Assembly: GCA_019635485.1 (NCBI GenBank)
Contig: JAHBZL010000001.1
Coordinates: forward strand, 1-64,000
Direction: 5' to 3'
DNA: 64,000 bases
Source of the DNA: Piscinibacter sp.
GTDB lineage: Bacteria > Pseudomonadota > Gammaproteobacteria > Burkholderiales > Burkholderiaceae_C
Below, piece after piece: positions 53,019 through 61,891 of the stretch. Position 1 is the stretch's first letter; each line of letters starts with the position of its first letter. Under the pieces are notes generated by a model. That model was given only the letters and a program-made list of their open reading frames with translations. It made no database searches and was not told where the DNA came from. A program made the translations under genes and the position numbers.

Positions 53019-53222
53019 CTAGTGCGCGCCCAGGACTTCGCCGGCCTTCAACCGGTACAGCGTGCCGCAGTAGGGACAGCGGCCTTCGCCGGCGGTCTTC
53101 ACGTCGATGAACACGCGCGGATGCCCGCTCCACAGCGTCATCTTCGGGTTCGGGCAGTACACCGCACCGCCCTGCACGTCCTGCGCGGTCACCTCGACCA
53201 CGGCTTTCGGTTCGGCAGCCAT
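53019..53222 (-). CDS. Small CHCC-type zinc-finger protein
   Basis: 67 residues. Metal ligands are the Cys in AVYCPNP, the His in WSGHPRVFID and the pair in CPYCGT, the zf-CHCC pattern also seen in NDUFS6-type subunits. It starts 2 bp after the ilvE stop. Function in bacteria is not established. Confidence 0.88.
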   Translation of the reverse strand: MAAEPKAVVEVTAQDVQGGAVYCPNPKMTLWSGHPRVFIDVKTAGEGRCPYCGTLYRLKAGEVLGAH

Positions 53223-53224
53223 CT

Positions 53225-54148
53225 TCAGACCTTCGTCAGCCACTCGGCGTATTTCGGATTGCGCCCGTTGACGATGTCGAAGAAGGCGCTCTGGATCTTC
53301 TCGGTGATGGGGCCGCGCGAGCCGCGCCCGAGCTCGATGCGGTCGAGCTCGCGGATCGGCGTCACCTCGGCGGCGGTGCCGGTGAAGAAGGCCTCGTCGC
53401 AGATGTAGACCTCGTCGCGGGTGATGCGCTTCTCGACCAGCTTCAGCCCGAGGTCGGCGCAGATCGCGAACACCGTGTTGCGCGTGATGCCGTTCAGTGC
53501 GCCGGCCGACAGGTCCGGCGTGTAGACGACGCCGTTCTTGATGACGAACAGGTTCTCGCCCGCGCCCTCGCTGACGAAGCCCGACGCGTCCAGCAGCAGC
53601 GCCTCGTCGTAACCGTCCTCGACGGCCTCGGTGTTGGCGAGGATCGAGTTGGTGTAGTTGGAGACCGTCTTGGCCTGCGTCATCGTGATGTTGACGTGGT
53701 GGCGCGTGTAGCTGGAGGTCTTCACGCGGATGCCGCGCTTCAGGCCTTCCTCGCCGAGGTAGGCGCCCCAGGCCCAGGCGGCGATCATCAGGTGGATCGT
53801 GTTGCCCTTCGGGCTGACGCCGAGCTTCTGGTCGCCGATCCAGGTCAGCGGCCGGATGTAGCAGCTTTCGAGCTTGTTCACGCGCACCACCTCGCGCTGC
53901 GCCTCGACCACCTGCTCGAAGCTGAACGGGATCTTCATGCGCAGGATCTTGGCGCTGTTGAAGAGCCGCTCGGTGTGCTCGCGCAGCCGGAAGATCGCCG
54001 TGCCGTTGACGGTGTTGTAGGCCCGCACCCCTTCGAAGGCGCCGCAGCCGTAGTGCAGCGTGTGCGTCAGCACGTGGATCTTGGCGTCGCGCCAGTCCAC
54101 CAGCTGCCCATCCATCCAGATCTTTCCGTCGCGGTCGGCCATCGACAT
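53225..54148 (-). CDS. ilvE: Branched-chain amino acid aminotransferase
   Basis: 307 residues, fold-type IV PLP enzyme. Signature LTHTLHYGCGAFEGVRAYNT, PLP lysine K160 in TMTQAKTVSNYTNS, and EGAGENLFVIKNGVVYTP with GITRNTVFAI. It performs the last step of Leu, Ile and Val synthesis. Normal length and start; GGAG-type site precedes the ATG. Confidence 0.95.
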   Translation of the reverse strand: MSMADRDGKIWMDGQLVDWRDAKIHVLTHTLHYGCGAFEGVRAYNTVNGTAIFRLREHTERLFNSAKILRMKIPFSFEQVVEAQREVVRVNKLESCYIRPLTWIGDQKLGVSPKGNTIHLMIAAWAWGAYLGEEGLKRGIRVKTSSYTRHHVNITMTQAKTVSNYTNSILANTEAVEDGYDEALLLDASGFVSEGAGENLFVIKNGVVYTPDLSAGALNGITRNTVFAICADLGLKLVEKRITRDEVYICDEAFFTGTAAEVTPIRELDRIELGRGSRGPITEKIQSAFFDIVNGRNPKYAEWLTKV

Positions 54149-54181
54149 GGCAGCTCTCCAGGGTTTCCCGAGGCGGCGATT

Positions 54182-54583
54182 TTACGGTGCGGGGGGTGGC
54201 GCTTCGTCCGCCGGCGGGCGCTCGAGCGTGAAGCGCTGCAGCTTGCCGGCGGCGAAGTGCAGCTCGACGCGGCTGCCGCTGTCGTCCTCCCAGCACCAGA
54301 GGTCGCCGGCCTCGTCGAGCCGGCGGCCGAGGCTGCGCGTGAGGGCGATCACCTGCAGCAGCGTCATCCCCGGGCGCAGCCGGGCGTTGAGCATCACCGC
54401 GCTGTCGATCCGGCCCACCGGCGCCTGCCCGGCGTTCTTCATCACGCGCAGGCTGCGGTTGAACTGCAGCAGCAGCCAGAACACGATCGCCGTGACGGCC
54501 AGCAGCGCCCCGCGCCAGCCGTAGCCTTCCCAGGCCAGCAGGAGCAGCAGCGCGGCCAGGCCCCAGCCGAGCAGCGGGCTCAT
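54182..54583 (-). CDS. Hypothetical membrane protein, 133 aa
   Basis: Two adjacent hydrophobic helices (about 3-20 and 24-41, WGLAALLLLLAWEGYGWRGA) are followed by a soluble domain with VMLNARLRPGMTLLQVIALT, a pattern shared by an uncharacterised Burkholderiales family. Its ATG and Shine-Dalgarno sequence are part of the 84-bp repeat at 54584-54667. Confidence 0.7.
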   Translation of the reverse strand: MSPLLGWGLAALLLLLAWEGYGWRGALLAVTAIVFWLLLQFNRSLRVMKNAGQAPVGRIDSAVMLNARLRPGMTLLQVIALTRSLGRRLDEAGDLWCWEDDSGSRVELHFAAGKLQRFTLERPPADEAPPPAP

Positions 54584-54667
54584 GACCACCCCTCGTCGAA
54601 CGAGTACGTTCGACGATCCCCCGGGGGGATGCGGGCCGGCTTGGGAGCGGCCCGGCACTCGGCCCGC
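54584..54667 (-). repeat. 84-bp three-hairpin repeat, copy 1, forming the leader of the 54583 gene
   Basis: Three inverted repeats in order: CGTCGAACG/CGTTCGACG (loop 4), ATCCCC/GGGGAT (loop 3) and GCGGGCCG/CGGCCCGC (loop 21). The minus-strand end GAGGGG supplies the ribosome-binding site of the next ATG. A second copy of equal length lies at 60543-60626, with changes in stems that keep pairing. Confidence 0.85.
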
Positions 54668-54692
54668 GGCAGCCTGGTTGAGACAGTGGGTC

Positions 54693-55481
54693 TCATGCCA
54701 CCCCTTCCCAGCGGCCGACGCGGCCGCTGCGCAGCGCATCGGCCCAGTCGCCGCGGCCGTTCTCATCGGCGCGACGGGCGGCATCCTCCGCATCGTACGG
54801 CAGCGCACGCAGCTCGACCTGCCAGCCCGTGCTGCGGCGCGTCAGCAACGCGTAGCGGGCATGCGGCGTGTCGTTCTCGATCACGTGCGGATGCGGCCGG
54901 CCGTCGTCGTAGGCCTGCAGCCCGACGCTGCCGGGGTTGACCAGCAGGCGGCCATCGGCGAGCTGCAGCGCACGAGGCACATGGCTGTGGCCGCACAGGA
55001 TCAGCGCCTGCGGCACACCGCGCTGCACGTCGCCGACGCGCTGGGCGGCCTCGTCCGCCGTTGCGGCGCGGATGCCCGGCTGGCCGGGGCCACCGAAGCC
55101 GGGCACGACGGTCTCGAGCAGGTAGTCGAGATCGCTGCTCGGCGTGCCATGGCAGCAGAACACCTCGGCGTCCAGCTGCAGCGTCGGCGGCAGCGCGGCC
55201 AGCCAGTCGCGCTGCGCCGGCTCCAGGCGCGCGGCCGCGAAGGCGTCGCTCGGCCCCATGCGCGACGCATCCGGCGCGAGCACCTGGCGCTCGTGGTTGC
55301 CGCGGATCGTCGGCAGGGCGAGCGCCATCAGCCGCCGCGCCGTCTCCACCGGCCACAGCGGGCCGGAGACGATGTCGCCGAGGTTCACCGTCAGGTCGGC
55401 GCCGGCCTGCGCGATGTCCTCCAGCACCGCCTCCAGCGCGGGCAGGTTGCCGTGGATGTCCGAGACGACCGCGAGCCGCAT
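54693..55481 (-). CDS. Metallophosphoesterase (YfcE/MJ0936-like)
   Basis: 262 residues. Calcineurin-type motifs: SDIHGNLPALEAVL, NLGDIVSGPLWPVE, RGNHERQV, and HGTP with LCGHSHVPRALQL. It is a cytosolic phosphodiesterase or phosphatase of unknown substrate. It lies between radA and the repeat-led gene, same strand. Confidence 0.9.
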   Translation of the reverse strand: MRLAVVSDIHGNLPALEAVLEDIAQAGADLTVNLGDIVSGPLWPVETARRLMALALPTIRGNHERQVLAPDASRMGPSDAFAAARLEPAQRDWLAALPPTLQLDAEVFCCHGTPSSDLDYLLETVVPGFGGPGQPGIRAATADEAAQRVGDVQRGVPQALILCGHSHVPRALQLADGRLLVNPGSVGLQAYDDGRPHPHVIENDTPHARYALLTRRSTGWQVELRALPYDAEDAARRADENGRGDWADALRSGRVGRWEGVA

Positions 55482-55518
55482 TCAGTTCTCCCGCCGCCGG
55501 GTCCGGGGGCGGTCCATG

Positions 55519-56877
55519 TCAAAGCTCCCGCACGATGTGCACCGCCTGCTCGACCCGCTCGACCGCGTGGATCGTCAGGCCCTCGATCGGTTTCTTCGGC
55601 ACGTTCGCGCTCGGCACTACCGCCACCGAGAAGCCGAGCTTGGCCGCTTCCTTCAGCCGCTCCTGGCCGCGCGGTGCGGGCCGCACCTCGCCGGCCAGGC
55701 CGACCTCGCCGAACGCGAAGAAGCCGCGCGGCAGCGGCCGCGCGCGCAGCGAGCCCTGGATCGCGAGCAGCACCGCGAGGTCGGCCGCCGGCTCGCTGAT
55801 GCGCACCCCGCCGACGGCGTTGACGAACACGTCCTGGTCGAACGCCGCGACGCCGGCATGCCGATGCAGCACGGCCAGCAGCATCGCGAGCCGGTCGCGC
55901 TCCAGGCCGACGGACAGGCGCCGCGGGCTCGGCCCGCCGGCATCCACCAGCGCCTGGATCTCCACCAGCAGCGGCCGCGTGCCCTCCAGCGTGACCAGCA
56001 CGCAGGTGCCGGGCACCGGCTCGCCGTGGCTGGACAGGAAGATCGCACTCGGGTTGGCCACGCCCTTCAGGCCGCGTTCGGTCATCGCGAACACGCCGAT
56101 CTCGTTGACCGCGCCGAAGCGGTTCTTGATCGCCCGCACGAGGCGGAAGCTCGAATGCGTGTCGCCCTCGAAGTACAGCACCGTGTCGACCATGTGTTCG
56201 AGCACGCGCGGGCCGGCCAGCGCACCGTCCTTCGTGACATGGCCGACCAGGATCACGGTGGTGCCGCTCGCCTTGGCCACGCGCGTCAGCTGCGCCGCGC
56301 ATTCGCGTACCTGCGCGACCGAGCCGGGCGCCGAGGCGAGCTGGTCGGAGTACAGCGTCTGGATCGAATCGATCACGCACACCGCGGGCGCCTCGGCCTC
56401 GAGCGTCGCGACGATGCGCTCGAGCTGGATCTCGGCCAGCACGCGCACCGGCGAGGCGTCCAGCCCGAGGCGGCGGGAGCGCAACGCGACCTGCGCGCCA
56501 CTTTCCTCGCCGGTCACGTAGAGCGTCTTCACCGTGCGGGCCAGCGCGTCCAGCGCCTGCAGCAGCAGCGTGCTCTTGCCGATGCCCGGGTCGCCGCCAA
56601 TCAGCACCACGCCGCCTTCGACGATGCCGCCGCCCAGCGCGCGGTCCAGTTCGGCGATGCCGGTGCCCTGGTGCGCCACCTCGGTGGCCTCGATCTCCGA
56701 CAGCGTCGCCACCGGCTGGGTGCGCGCCAGCGCCTGGAAGCGGTTCTTGCCGGGCGCCGCGTCGGCCACCGTCTCGACCAGCGTGTTCCAGGCTCCGCAG
56801 CCCGGGCACTTGCCCAGCCACTTCGGACTGGACGCGCCGCACTCGCCGCAGACGTAGCTCGATTTCTCCTTGGCCAT
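55519..56877 (-). CDS. radA: DNA repair protein RadA
   Basis: 452 residues. N-terminal zinc finger CxxC-x10-CxxC (C10, C13, C24, C27), Walker A GGDPGIGKSTLL, Walker B region AVCVIDSIQTLY, the RadA-specific KNRFG motif (AIKNRFGAVNEIGVFAM) and a C-terminal Lon-protease-like domain (SVGLERDRLAMLLAVLHRHA). It processes branched recombination intermediates with RecA. Full length. Confidence 0.95.
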   Translation of the reverse strand: MAKEKSSYVCGECGASSPKWLGKCPGCGAWNTLVETVADAAPGKNRFQALARTQPVATLSEIEATEVAHQGTGIAELDRALGGGIVEGGVVLIGGDPGIGKSTLLLQALDALARTVKTLYVTGEESGAQVALRSRRLGLDASPVRVLAEIQLERIVATLEAEAPAVCVIDSIQTLYSDQLASAPGSVAQVRECAAQLTRVAKASGTTVILVGHVTKDGALAGPRVLEHMVDTVLYFEGDTHSSFRLVRAIKNRFGAVNEIGVFAMTERGLKGVANPSAIFLSSHGEPVPGTCVLVTLEGTRPLLVEIQALVDAGGPSPRRLSVGLERDRLAMLLAVLHRHAGVAAFDQDVFVNAVGGVRISEPAADLAVLLAIQGSLRARPLPRGFFAFGEVGLAGEVRPAPRGQERLKEAAKLGFSVAVVPSANVPKKPIEGLTIHAVERVEQAVHIVREL

Positions 56878-56912
56878 GCGGCATTGTCGCCGCCGGGCGA
56901 AAATGCGCCCCC

Positions 56913-57551
56913 ATGGACCTTTCCACCTGGCTCGCCTTCTTCGCCGCCGCCTGGGCGATCAGCCTGTCGCCCGGCGCCGGCGCCATCGCCGCGATGAGCG
57001 CCGGCCTGAACCACGGCCTGCGCCGCGGCTGGCCCATCGTGTTCGGCCTGGTGGCCGGCATCTGGACGCAGATCGTCGTGGTCGGCATCGGGCTCGGCGC
57101 GCTGATCGCGGCGTCGAGCACCGCCTTCCTGGTCGTCAAGTGGGCCGGCGTCGCCTACCTGGTGTGGCTGGGCATCCGGCAGTGGCGTGCGCCCGCCGTG
57201 CCGCTGGCAGCAGCGGACTCGCCGGCGGACGAAGCAGCGCCGGCTTCGGCCGGGCGCGCGCTGTTCGTGCGCGGCTGGCTGGTCAACGCCGTCAATCCGA
57301 AGGGCACGGTGTTCCTGCTGGCCGTCGTGCCGCAGTTCCTCGACCTCGCGCAGCCGCTCGCGCCGCAGTACGCGCTGATCGCCGTGACGCTCGCGTTCAC
57401 CGACACCATCGTGATGGCCGGCTACATGCTGCTGGCGGCGCGCGTGCTGCGCCTGCTGCGCGCGCCGGCGCACCTGAAGGCGCTGAACCGCGTGTTCGGC
57501 GGCCTGTTCGTGCTGGCCGGCAGCCTGCTCGCGACCTTCAAGCGGATCTGA
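56913..57551 (+). CDS. LysE/RhtB family amino acid exporter
   Basis: 212 residues with about six membrane helices. Family start LAFFAAAWAISLSPGAGAIA and the central WLVNAVNPKGTVFLLAVVPQ are visible. It is an inner-membrane exporter of amino acids or homoserine lactones; substrate unknown. It is divergent from radA with 35 bp between. Confidence 0.9.
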   Translation: MDLSTWLAFFAAAWAISLSPGAGAIAAMSAGLNHGLRRGWPIVFGLVAGIWTQIVVVGIGLGALIAASSTAFLVVKWAGVAYLVWLGIRQWRAPAVPLAAADSPADEAAPASAGRALFVRGWLVNAVNPKGTVFLLAVVPQFLDLAQPLAPQYALIAVTLAFTDTIVMAGYMLLAARVLRLLRAPAHLKALNRVFGGLFVLAGSLLATFKRI

Positions 57552-57565
57552 CCCGCCGCTCCAGC

Positions 57566-57955
57566 ATGGCCGCGCCCCGCGTGATCCCGTACCGACCCGA
57601 CCGGGCGGTCGATACGCGCCAGGGCCTGCCGTACTTCCTCGGCATCTCGGGCCAGACGGTCGGCGCGTCCGGCCTCGCGATGCACCTGGTCGTGATCCCG
57701 CCCGGCGCGCGCGCCGCGCCGCACCGGCATCGCGGCTACGAGACCGCGATCTACGTGCTCGAAGGGCGCGTCGAGACGCGCTGGGGCGAGGGCCTGACGG
57801 AGTCGTTGGTCAGCGAGGCGGGCGACTTCCTGTTCATCCCGCCGGACGTGCCGCACGAGGCCATCAACCTGAGCGCGACCGAGCCGGCGCGCGCGATCGT
57901 CGCGCGCAACGACCCGGCCGAGCAGGACAAGGTCGAGCCCTACACGCCGGGCTGA
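57566..57955 (+). CDS. Cupin domain protein
   Basis: 129 residues, single cupin barrel with metal-binding histidines in RAAPHRHRGYETAIYVLEGR and PPDVPHEAINLS. It starts 14 bp after the LysE gene and is likely in its operon. Enzymatic role unknown. Confidence 0.85.
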   Translation: MAAPRVIPYRPDRAVDTRQGLPYFLGISGQTVGASGLAMHLVVIPPGARAAPHRHRGYETAIYVLEGRVETRWGEGLTESLVSEAGDFLFIPPDVPHEAINLSATEPARAIVARNDPAEQDKVEPYTPG

Positions 57956-57965
57956 GGCGCGCGCG

Positions 57966-58508
57966 TCAGCGTTCGACGTCCGGAATGCCGGCGGCGAACC
58001 AGCCGCCCAGCACGCCGGTGGTGGCATTGGCGGCGCGCACCAGCAGCACCGGGTTGTCGCAGCTGTCCGGCAGCACGGCGTCGTTGACGCCGTCCTCGCT
58101 GAGCGCACCGCGCACCTGGAAGTTGCCGGCCGCATCGAGGGCGACGATCGGGCTGGAGTACTTCGTCGCGCTCGCGTCGGCCGCGCCGCAGGCCAGGGTC
58201 AGTGCCACGCTCGCGACGCCGCCGCGGGTGGCGATCGCCTCGCCGCTGGTGAACAGCAGGCCGCGCCCGCGGGCAGTGATCTCGCCGCGGCGGGTGACCG
58301 TGGCGGAGAACTCGCGCAGCACCCAGGCGCGCCCGCCCGGCGCGATGCCGCGCACGGTGTTCAGGGTGTCGACGCCACCGGCGGCGGTCAGCGGGTCGAC
58401 GCCGATCGCGCCGTCGAAGCGCAGCAGCGGCGGCGAGGCCGCAGCGGGCAGGGCGAGACTGGCGAGCAGGGCGGCACAGGGCAGGGTCAGGGCACGGAAT
58501 CCGGGCAT
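57966..58508 (-). CDS. Secreted hypothetical protein, 180 aa
   Basis: A Sec signal (LTLPCAALLASLALPAAAS, cleaved near residue 25) precedes a soluble domain with GGVDTLNTVRGIAPGGRAWV and two Cys (LACGAAD, PDSCDNP). No family is recognised. It converges with the cupin gene and is followed upstream by 97 bp without a gene. Confidence 0.7.
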   Translation of the reverse strand: MPGFRALTLPCAALLASLALPAAASPPLLRFDGAIGVDPLTAAGGVDTLNTVRGIAPGGRAWVLREFSATVTRRGEITARGRGLLFTSGEAIATRGGVASVALTLACGAADASATKYSSPIVALDAAGNFQVRGALSEDGVNDAVLPDSCDNPVLLVRAANATTGVLGGWFAAGIPDVER

Positions 58509-58605
58509 GGCAAACGCTCCTCGGAAGGAAGGGTGGAGGGGTTTCGAGGCCCTGCGCAGGACGGCTCGGTCCCGTGTACGGGACGGCCGGGCCTGGCATT
58601 CCGCG

Positions 58606-59427
58606 TCAGGCGAAGAATTTCACCGACAGCGCCGCGAGGTAGAAGCCGCCGCCCATCAGCAGGAAGAACAGCGTCTGCGCCAGGCTGTGGCGCCCGCCGG
58701 CCACGGTGGCGGCCCACCAGCACGCGCACGCGATCGCGACGCCGCGGAACGTGTAGTGCACGGCGCGCTCGGTCTCCCAGCCGAGCACCCAAGGGATCGC
58801 CAGGCACCCGATCAGCACGAAGTGGCCCGATGTGGTGAGCGCCGTCGCCAGCTGCGCCCGGCCCGGCGAGACGGGCGTGGGCTCGCGCGTGCGGCGCGAT
58901 TCGAAGGCGCTGGCGGTGATCACCCCGCCGCCGAGCAGCCCGAAGCCGCCGAAGGCGCCGAACACGCCGATCAGGCCGACACCCTGGCGCGGGTCGACGA
59001 TGCGCTCGGCGGCCACGGGCGCATCACCGGGCACGGCCAGCGCGGCGCGGGCCACGCGCAGGCGCACCGGTTCGTCGTCGGCGCGGTCGCTGCAGCGGCC
59101 TGGATACGGCTCGACCTCAAGGCGCAGCCGGCGCCCGTCGGGCACGACGAGCTCGAATTCGTCGCGGCTGTACGGCACGCTGCCGGCGTCCTCGACCTCG
59201 ACCGCCTCGCACGCTCGGCGCAACAGCACATGTTCCTCGCTGGCCTGGAACAGGTACCACGCGAGCACGCCGCCGGCGCCCAGACCGGTGAGGCCGAACA
59301 GCATCATGCCGGTCCCCACACCGGCCTCGAAGCCGCGGAAGCGCCCGACCAGCAGGCCGATCGGCACCCACAGCAGCAGCCCGCCGAACAGCGCCAGCAG
59401 GCCCATCGTGACGATCTGCTCGAACAC
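58606..59427 (-). CDS. Hypothetical membrane protein (DUF3592-like)
   Basis: 273 residues from a GTG at 59427, preferred because GGAGGGG lies upstream; an ATG at 59406 is possible. Two N-terminal helices, a non-membrane beta-rich domain with VPYSRDEFELVVPDGRRLRL, then about four helices to the C-terminus. The arrangement resembles DUF3592 proteins. Function unknown. Confidence 0.7.
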   Translation of the reverse strand: MFEQIVTMGLLALFGGLLLWVPIGLLVGRFRGFEAGVGTGMMLFGLTGLGAGGVLAWYLFQASEEHVLLRRACEAVEVEDAGSVPYSRDEFELVVPDGRRLRLEVEPYPGRCSDRADDEPVRLRVARAALAVPGDAPVAAERIVDPRQGVGLIGVFGAFGGFGLLGGGVITASAFESRRTREPTPVSPGRAQLATALTTSGHFVLIGCLAIPWVLGWETERAVHYTFRGVAIACACWWAATVAGGRHSLAQTLFFLLMGGGFYLAALSVKFFA

Positions 59428-59486
59428 CGCGCCCCTCCCGGAGCGCGTTGTACACCCGCCGGCCGTCGCCGGATCGAGCGCCGACC

Positions 59487-60542
59487 TCAGTCCGGCCGCT
59501 CCCACTGGCCGCTGGCGGCCGAGCGCTCGCAGGCGTCGAGCAGCGCCTGCACCTGCGCGCCGCGGGCGATGTCCGGCGCCTCGGCACGGCCGCGCCGCAC
59601 GGCACGGGCGAAGCGCTCCCAGACGTTCGGCGCGACCGCGAACTCGCGGCTCTTCCAGACGCCCTTCCTGACGTCGCGGCCCAGGCAGGTCTGCAGCCGC
59701 TCGTAGCTCTCGTCCAGGTCGAAGCGCAGCGCGCCCTCGGTGCCGTGCACCTCGACGCGCAGGTGGTTGATGTGGCCGGTGGCCCAGCGCGTGGCCTGCA
59801 CGACGCCGAGCGCGCGGCCGTCGTAGTCGAGCTGCACGACGGCGCTGTCGTTCGCGTCCAGCGGCCGGCCCTGCCAGCTGCGGTGCTGCGTGCCGTCCGG
59901 CGCGACCTTCGGGTAGGTCGCGAGCTCGCAGCGCAGCCGCGTCGGCAGCCCGGTGACCGCGGTCGTCAGGTCCAGGATGTGCACGCCGACGTCGCCGAGC
60001 ACGCCGCCGGAGCCGGCCGCGGTCTGCAGCCGCCACAGGAAGGCCTCGCTGCTCCAGTGGCTCCACAGGTCACTGACCAGCCAGCTCTGCAGATAGTGGG
60101 CGCTTACATGTCGCAGTTCGCCGAGCCGGCCGGCCGCCACCAGCTTCGCGGCCTGCTCGGCCGCCGCCGAACGCCGGTAGCTCAGGTTGACCATGCCGAT
60201 CAGCTCCGGGTGCGCTGCAGCGGCCGCCTCGACCAGGCGCGCCTCCTCGAGCGTCACGGTCAGCGGCTTCTCGCACAGCACGTGCTTGCCGGCCGCCAGC
60301 GCGGCCAGGGTCGGTTCGGCGTGGAAGCGGTCGGGCGTGACGATGCTCACCGCGTCGACCAGCGCGAAGAACGCGTCGCGGTCCTCGGTCGCGAACGGGA
60401 TCTGGAAGCGCTGCGCGAATGCAGCCGCGCGCCCCGGAACGACGTCCAGGCAGGCGGCGAGCGTCACGCCGCGGATCCTGGCGAATGCGTCGGCATGGGC
60501 GCGCGCCATCGCGCCGGTGCCGATGATGCCGATGCGGATCAT
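59487..60542 (-). CDS. Gfo/Idh/MocA family oxidoreductase
   Basis: 351 residues. N-terminal Rossmann motif IGIIGTGAMARAHADAF, the conserved EKPLTV and GMVNLSYRRS, and a C-terminal beta-sheet domain with VLGDVGVHILDLTTAVTG. It oxidises a sugar or cyclitol with NAD(P). It follows a ThuA gene on the same strand, a common sugar-catabolic pair. Its start abuts repeat copy 2. Confidence 0.92.
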   Translation of the reverse strand: MIRIGIIGTGAMARAHADAFARIRGVTLAACLDVVPGRAAAFAQRFQIPFATEDRDAFFALVDAVSIVTPDRFHAEPTLAALAAGKHVLCEKPLTVTLEEARLVEAAAAAHPELIGMVNLSYRRSAAAEQAAKLVAAGRLGELRHVSAHYLQSWLVSDLWSHWSSEAFLWRLQTAAGSGGVLGDVGVHILDLTTAVTGLPTRLRCELATYPKVAPDGTQHRSWQGRPLDANDSAVVQLDYDGRALGVVQATRWATGHINHLRVEVHGTEGALRFDLDESYERLQTCLGRDVRKGVWKSREFAVAPNVWERFARAVRRGRAEAPDIARGAQVQALLDACERSAASGQWERPD

Positions 60543-60626
60543 GACAACCCCTCGTCCGATGCGTCCATCGGCCGGTCCCCCGAGGGGACGCGGGCCGGCT
60601 TGGGAGCGGCCCGGCGCTCGGCCCGC
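60543..60626 (-). repeat. 84-bp three-hairpin repeat, copy 2, forming the leader of the Gfo/Idh gene
   Basis: The same three-stem element as 54584-54667: CCGATG/CATCGG (loop 4), GTCCCC/GGGGAC (loop 3) and GCGGGCCG/CGGCCCGC. Relative to copy 1 the first two stems carry paired changes (at least four compensatory pairs) that preserve pairing. GAGGGG again precedes the ATG. Confidence 0.85.
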
Positions 60627-60653
60627 CGCGTCGTGCTTACGCTGAGTTGCATC

Positions 60654-61406
60654 TCAGTGCACCGAGCCGCCGTGCTCGACGATCGGCTCGAGCGACTTCG
60701 CCACCGGCCGCTCGGGCGCGCCCCAGGCGAACTGCCCCTCGGGCCGGGCCCAGTTCACCGCGTTGCGCAGCACCTGCTGCACTTCCTTCTGGTGGTAGGT
60801 CGGGTAGGTCTCGTGGCCCGGGCGGAAATAGAACACCTTGCCGCCGCCGCGCCGGTAGGTCACGCCGCTGCGGAAGGCCTCGCCGCCGGCGAACCAGGAC
60901 AGGAACACCACCTCGTCCGGGTTCGGGATGCCGAAGGGCCCGCCGTACATCTCCTCGTGCTCGATCTCGAACCAGGCCGGCAGGCCCTGCGCGATCGGGT
61001 GCGCGGGGTTGCAGACCCACAGCCGCTCCTTCTCGCCGGCCTCGCGCCACACCAGGTCGCAGTTGTGGCCCATCAGGCGCTTGAAGATCTTCGAGTGGTG
61101 CCCGCTGTGCAGCACGATCAGGCCCATGCCCTGCAGCACGCGCTGCTGGACCCGCTCGACGATGCGGTCGTCGACCAGGTGGTGGGCGGCGTGCCCCCAC
61201 CAGGTCAGCACGTCGGTCTGCGCCAGCACGGCCTCGGTCAGCCCGTGCTCGGGCTGGTCCAGCGTCGCGGTGACGGCGCGGATGCCGGCATCCGCGTTCA
61301 GCGCTTCGGCGATGCAGCCGTGCATGCCCTTCGGATACAGCTCGGCGACGAGCGGGTGTTTCTTCTCGTGGACGTTTTCGCCCCAGACGGTGACGCGCAG
61401 GGTCAT
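60654..61406 (-). CDS. ThuA domain protein
   Basis: 250 residues, a class I glutamine-amidotransferase-like fold without its Cys-His-Glu triad: [60 protein letters not shown]. In trehalose and other sugar operons ThuA partners a Gfo/Idh dehydrogenase in 3-ketosugar formation. A LacI-type operator lies 60 bp upstream. Confidence 0.9.
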   Translation of the reverse strand: MTLRVTVWGENVHEKKHPLVAELYPKGMHGCIAEALNADAGIRAVTATLDQPEHGLTEAVLAQTDVLTWWGHAAHHLVDDRIVERVQQRVLQGMGLIVLHSGHHSKIFKRLMGHNCDLVWREAGEKERLWVCNPAHPIAQGLPAWFEIEHEEMYGGPFGIPNPDEVVFLSWFAGGEAFRSGVTYRRGGGKVFYFRPGHETYPTYHQKEVQQVLRNAVNWARPEGQFAWGAPERPVAKSLEPIVEHGGSVH

Positions 61407-61465
61407 GGCAGGCCTTCGGTGGTGGGTGGTCGCGGTGGACGGAAGCGTGCATTGTGCCGCTTTCC

Positions 61466-61475
61466 AAAGCGCTTT
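61466..61475. promoter_or_regulatory. LacI/GalR-type operator for thuA-gfo
   Basis: AAAGCGCTTT is a perfect palindrome with the central CG step of LacI-family operators, flanked by CC and AG. It is 60 bp upstream of the ThuA gene and overlaps the arfB stop codon by two bases. No LacI gene is in the window. Confidence 0.6.
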
Positions 61476-61875
61476 AGTAAGTCACTTTGCCGCGCGCGGA
61501 CTTCACCTGGCTGCGTTGCGACTTGCCCTCCAGCCGGCGCCGCCGGGAGGCCAGCGTGGGCCGGGTCGGGCGGCGCGGCCGGGGCGGCTCGGCGACCGAG
61601 GCGACCAGTTCGTTGAGCCGCTGCAACGCCTCGGCCCGGTTGCGCGCCTGGGTGCGGTGCTCCTGGGCCTTGATGACCACCACGCCGCCTTCGGTGATGC
61701 GCTGGTCGCGCAGCGCGAGCAGGCGCGCCTTGACGCCCTCGGGCAGCGACGAGGCCGGCACGTCGAAACGCAGGTGCACCGCGCTCGACACCTTGTGCAC
61801 GTTCTGCCCGCCCGCGCCCTGCGCGCGGATGGCGCTGAACTCGACCTCCGCGGGGTCGACGGTCGGCGGCTTCAC
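61474..61875 (-). CDS. arfB: Alternative ribosome-rescue factor ArfB (peptidyl-tRNA hydrolase)
   Basis: 133 residues. The catalytic GGQ lies at 22-24 in [20 protein letters not shown], and the basic tail ([20 protein letters not shown]) enters the mRNA channel of stalled ribosomes. Typical length for ArfB/YaeJ. It lies 16 bp after alr. Confidence 0.92.
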   Translation of the reverse strand: MKPPTVDPAEVEFSAIRAQGAGGQNVHKVSSAVHLRFDVPASSLPEGVKARLLALRDQRITEGGVVVIKAQEHRTQARNRAEALQRLNELVASVAEPPRPRRPTRPTLASRRRRLEGKSQRSQVKSARGKVTY

Positions 61876-61891
61876 GCGCGGGCCCGCCGCG

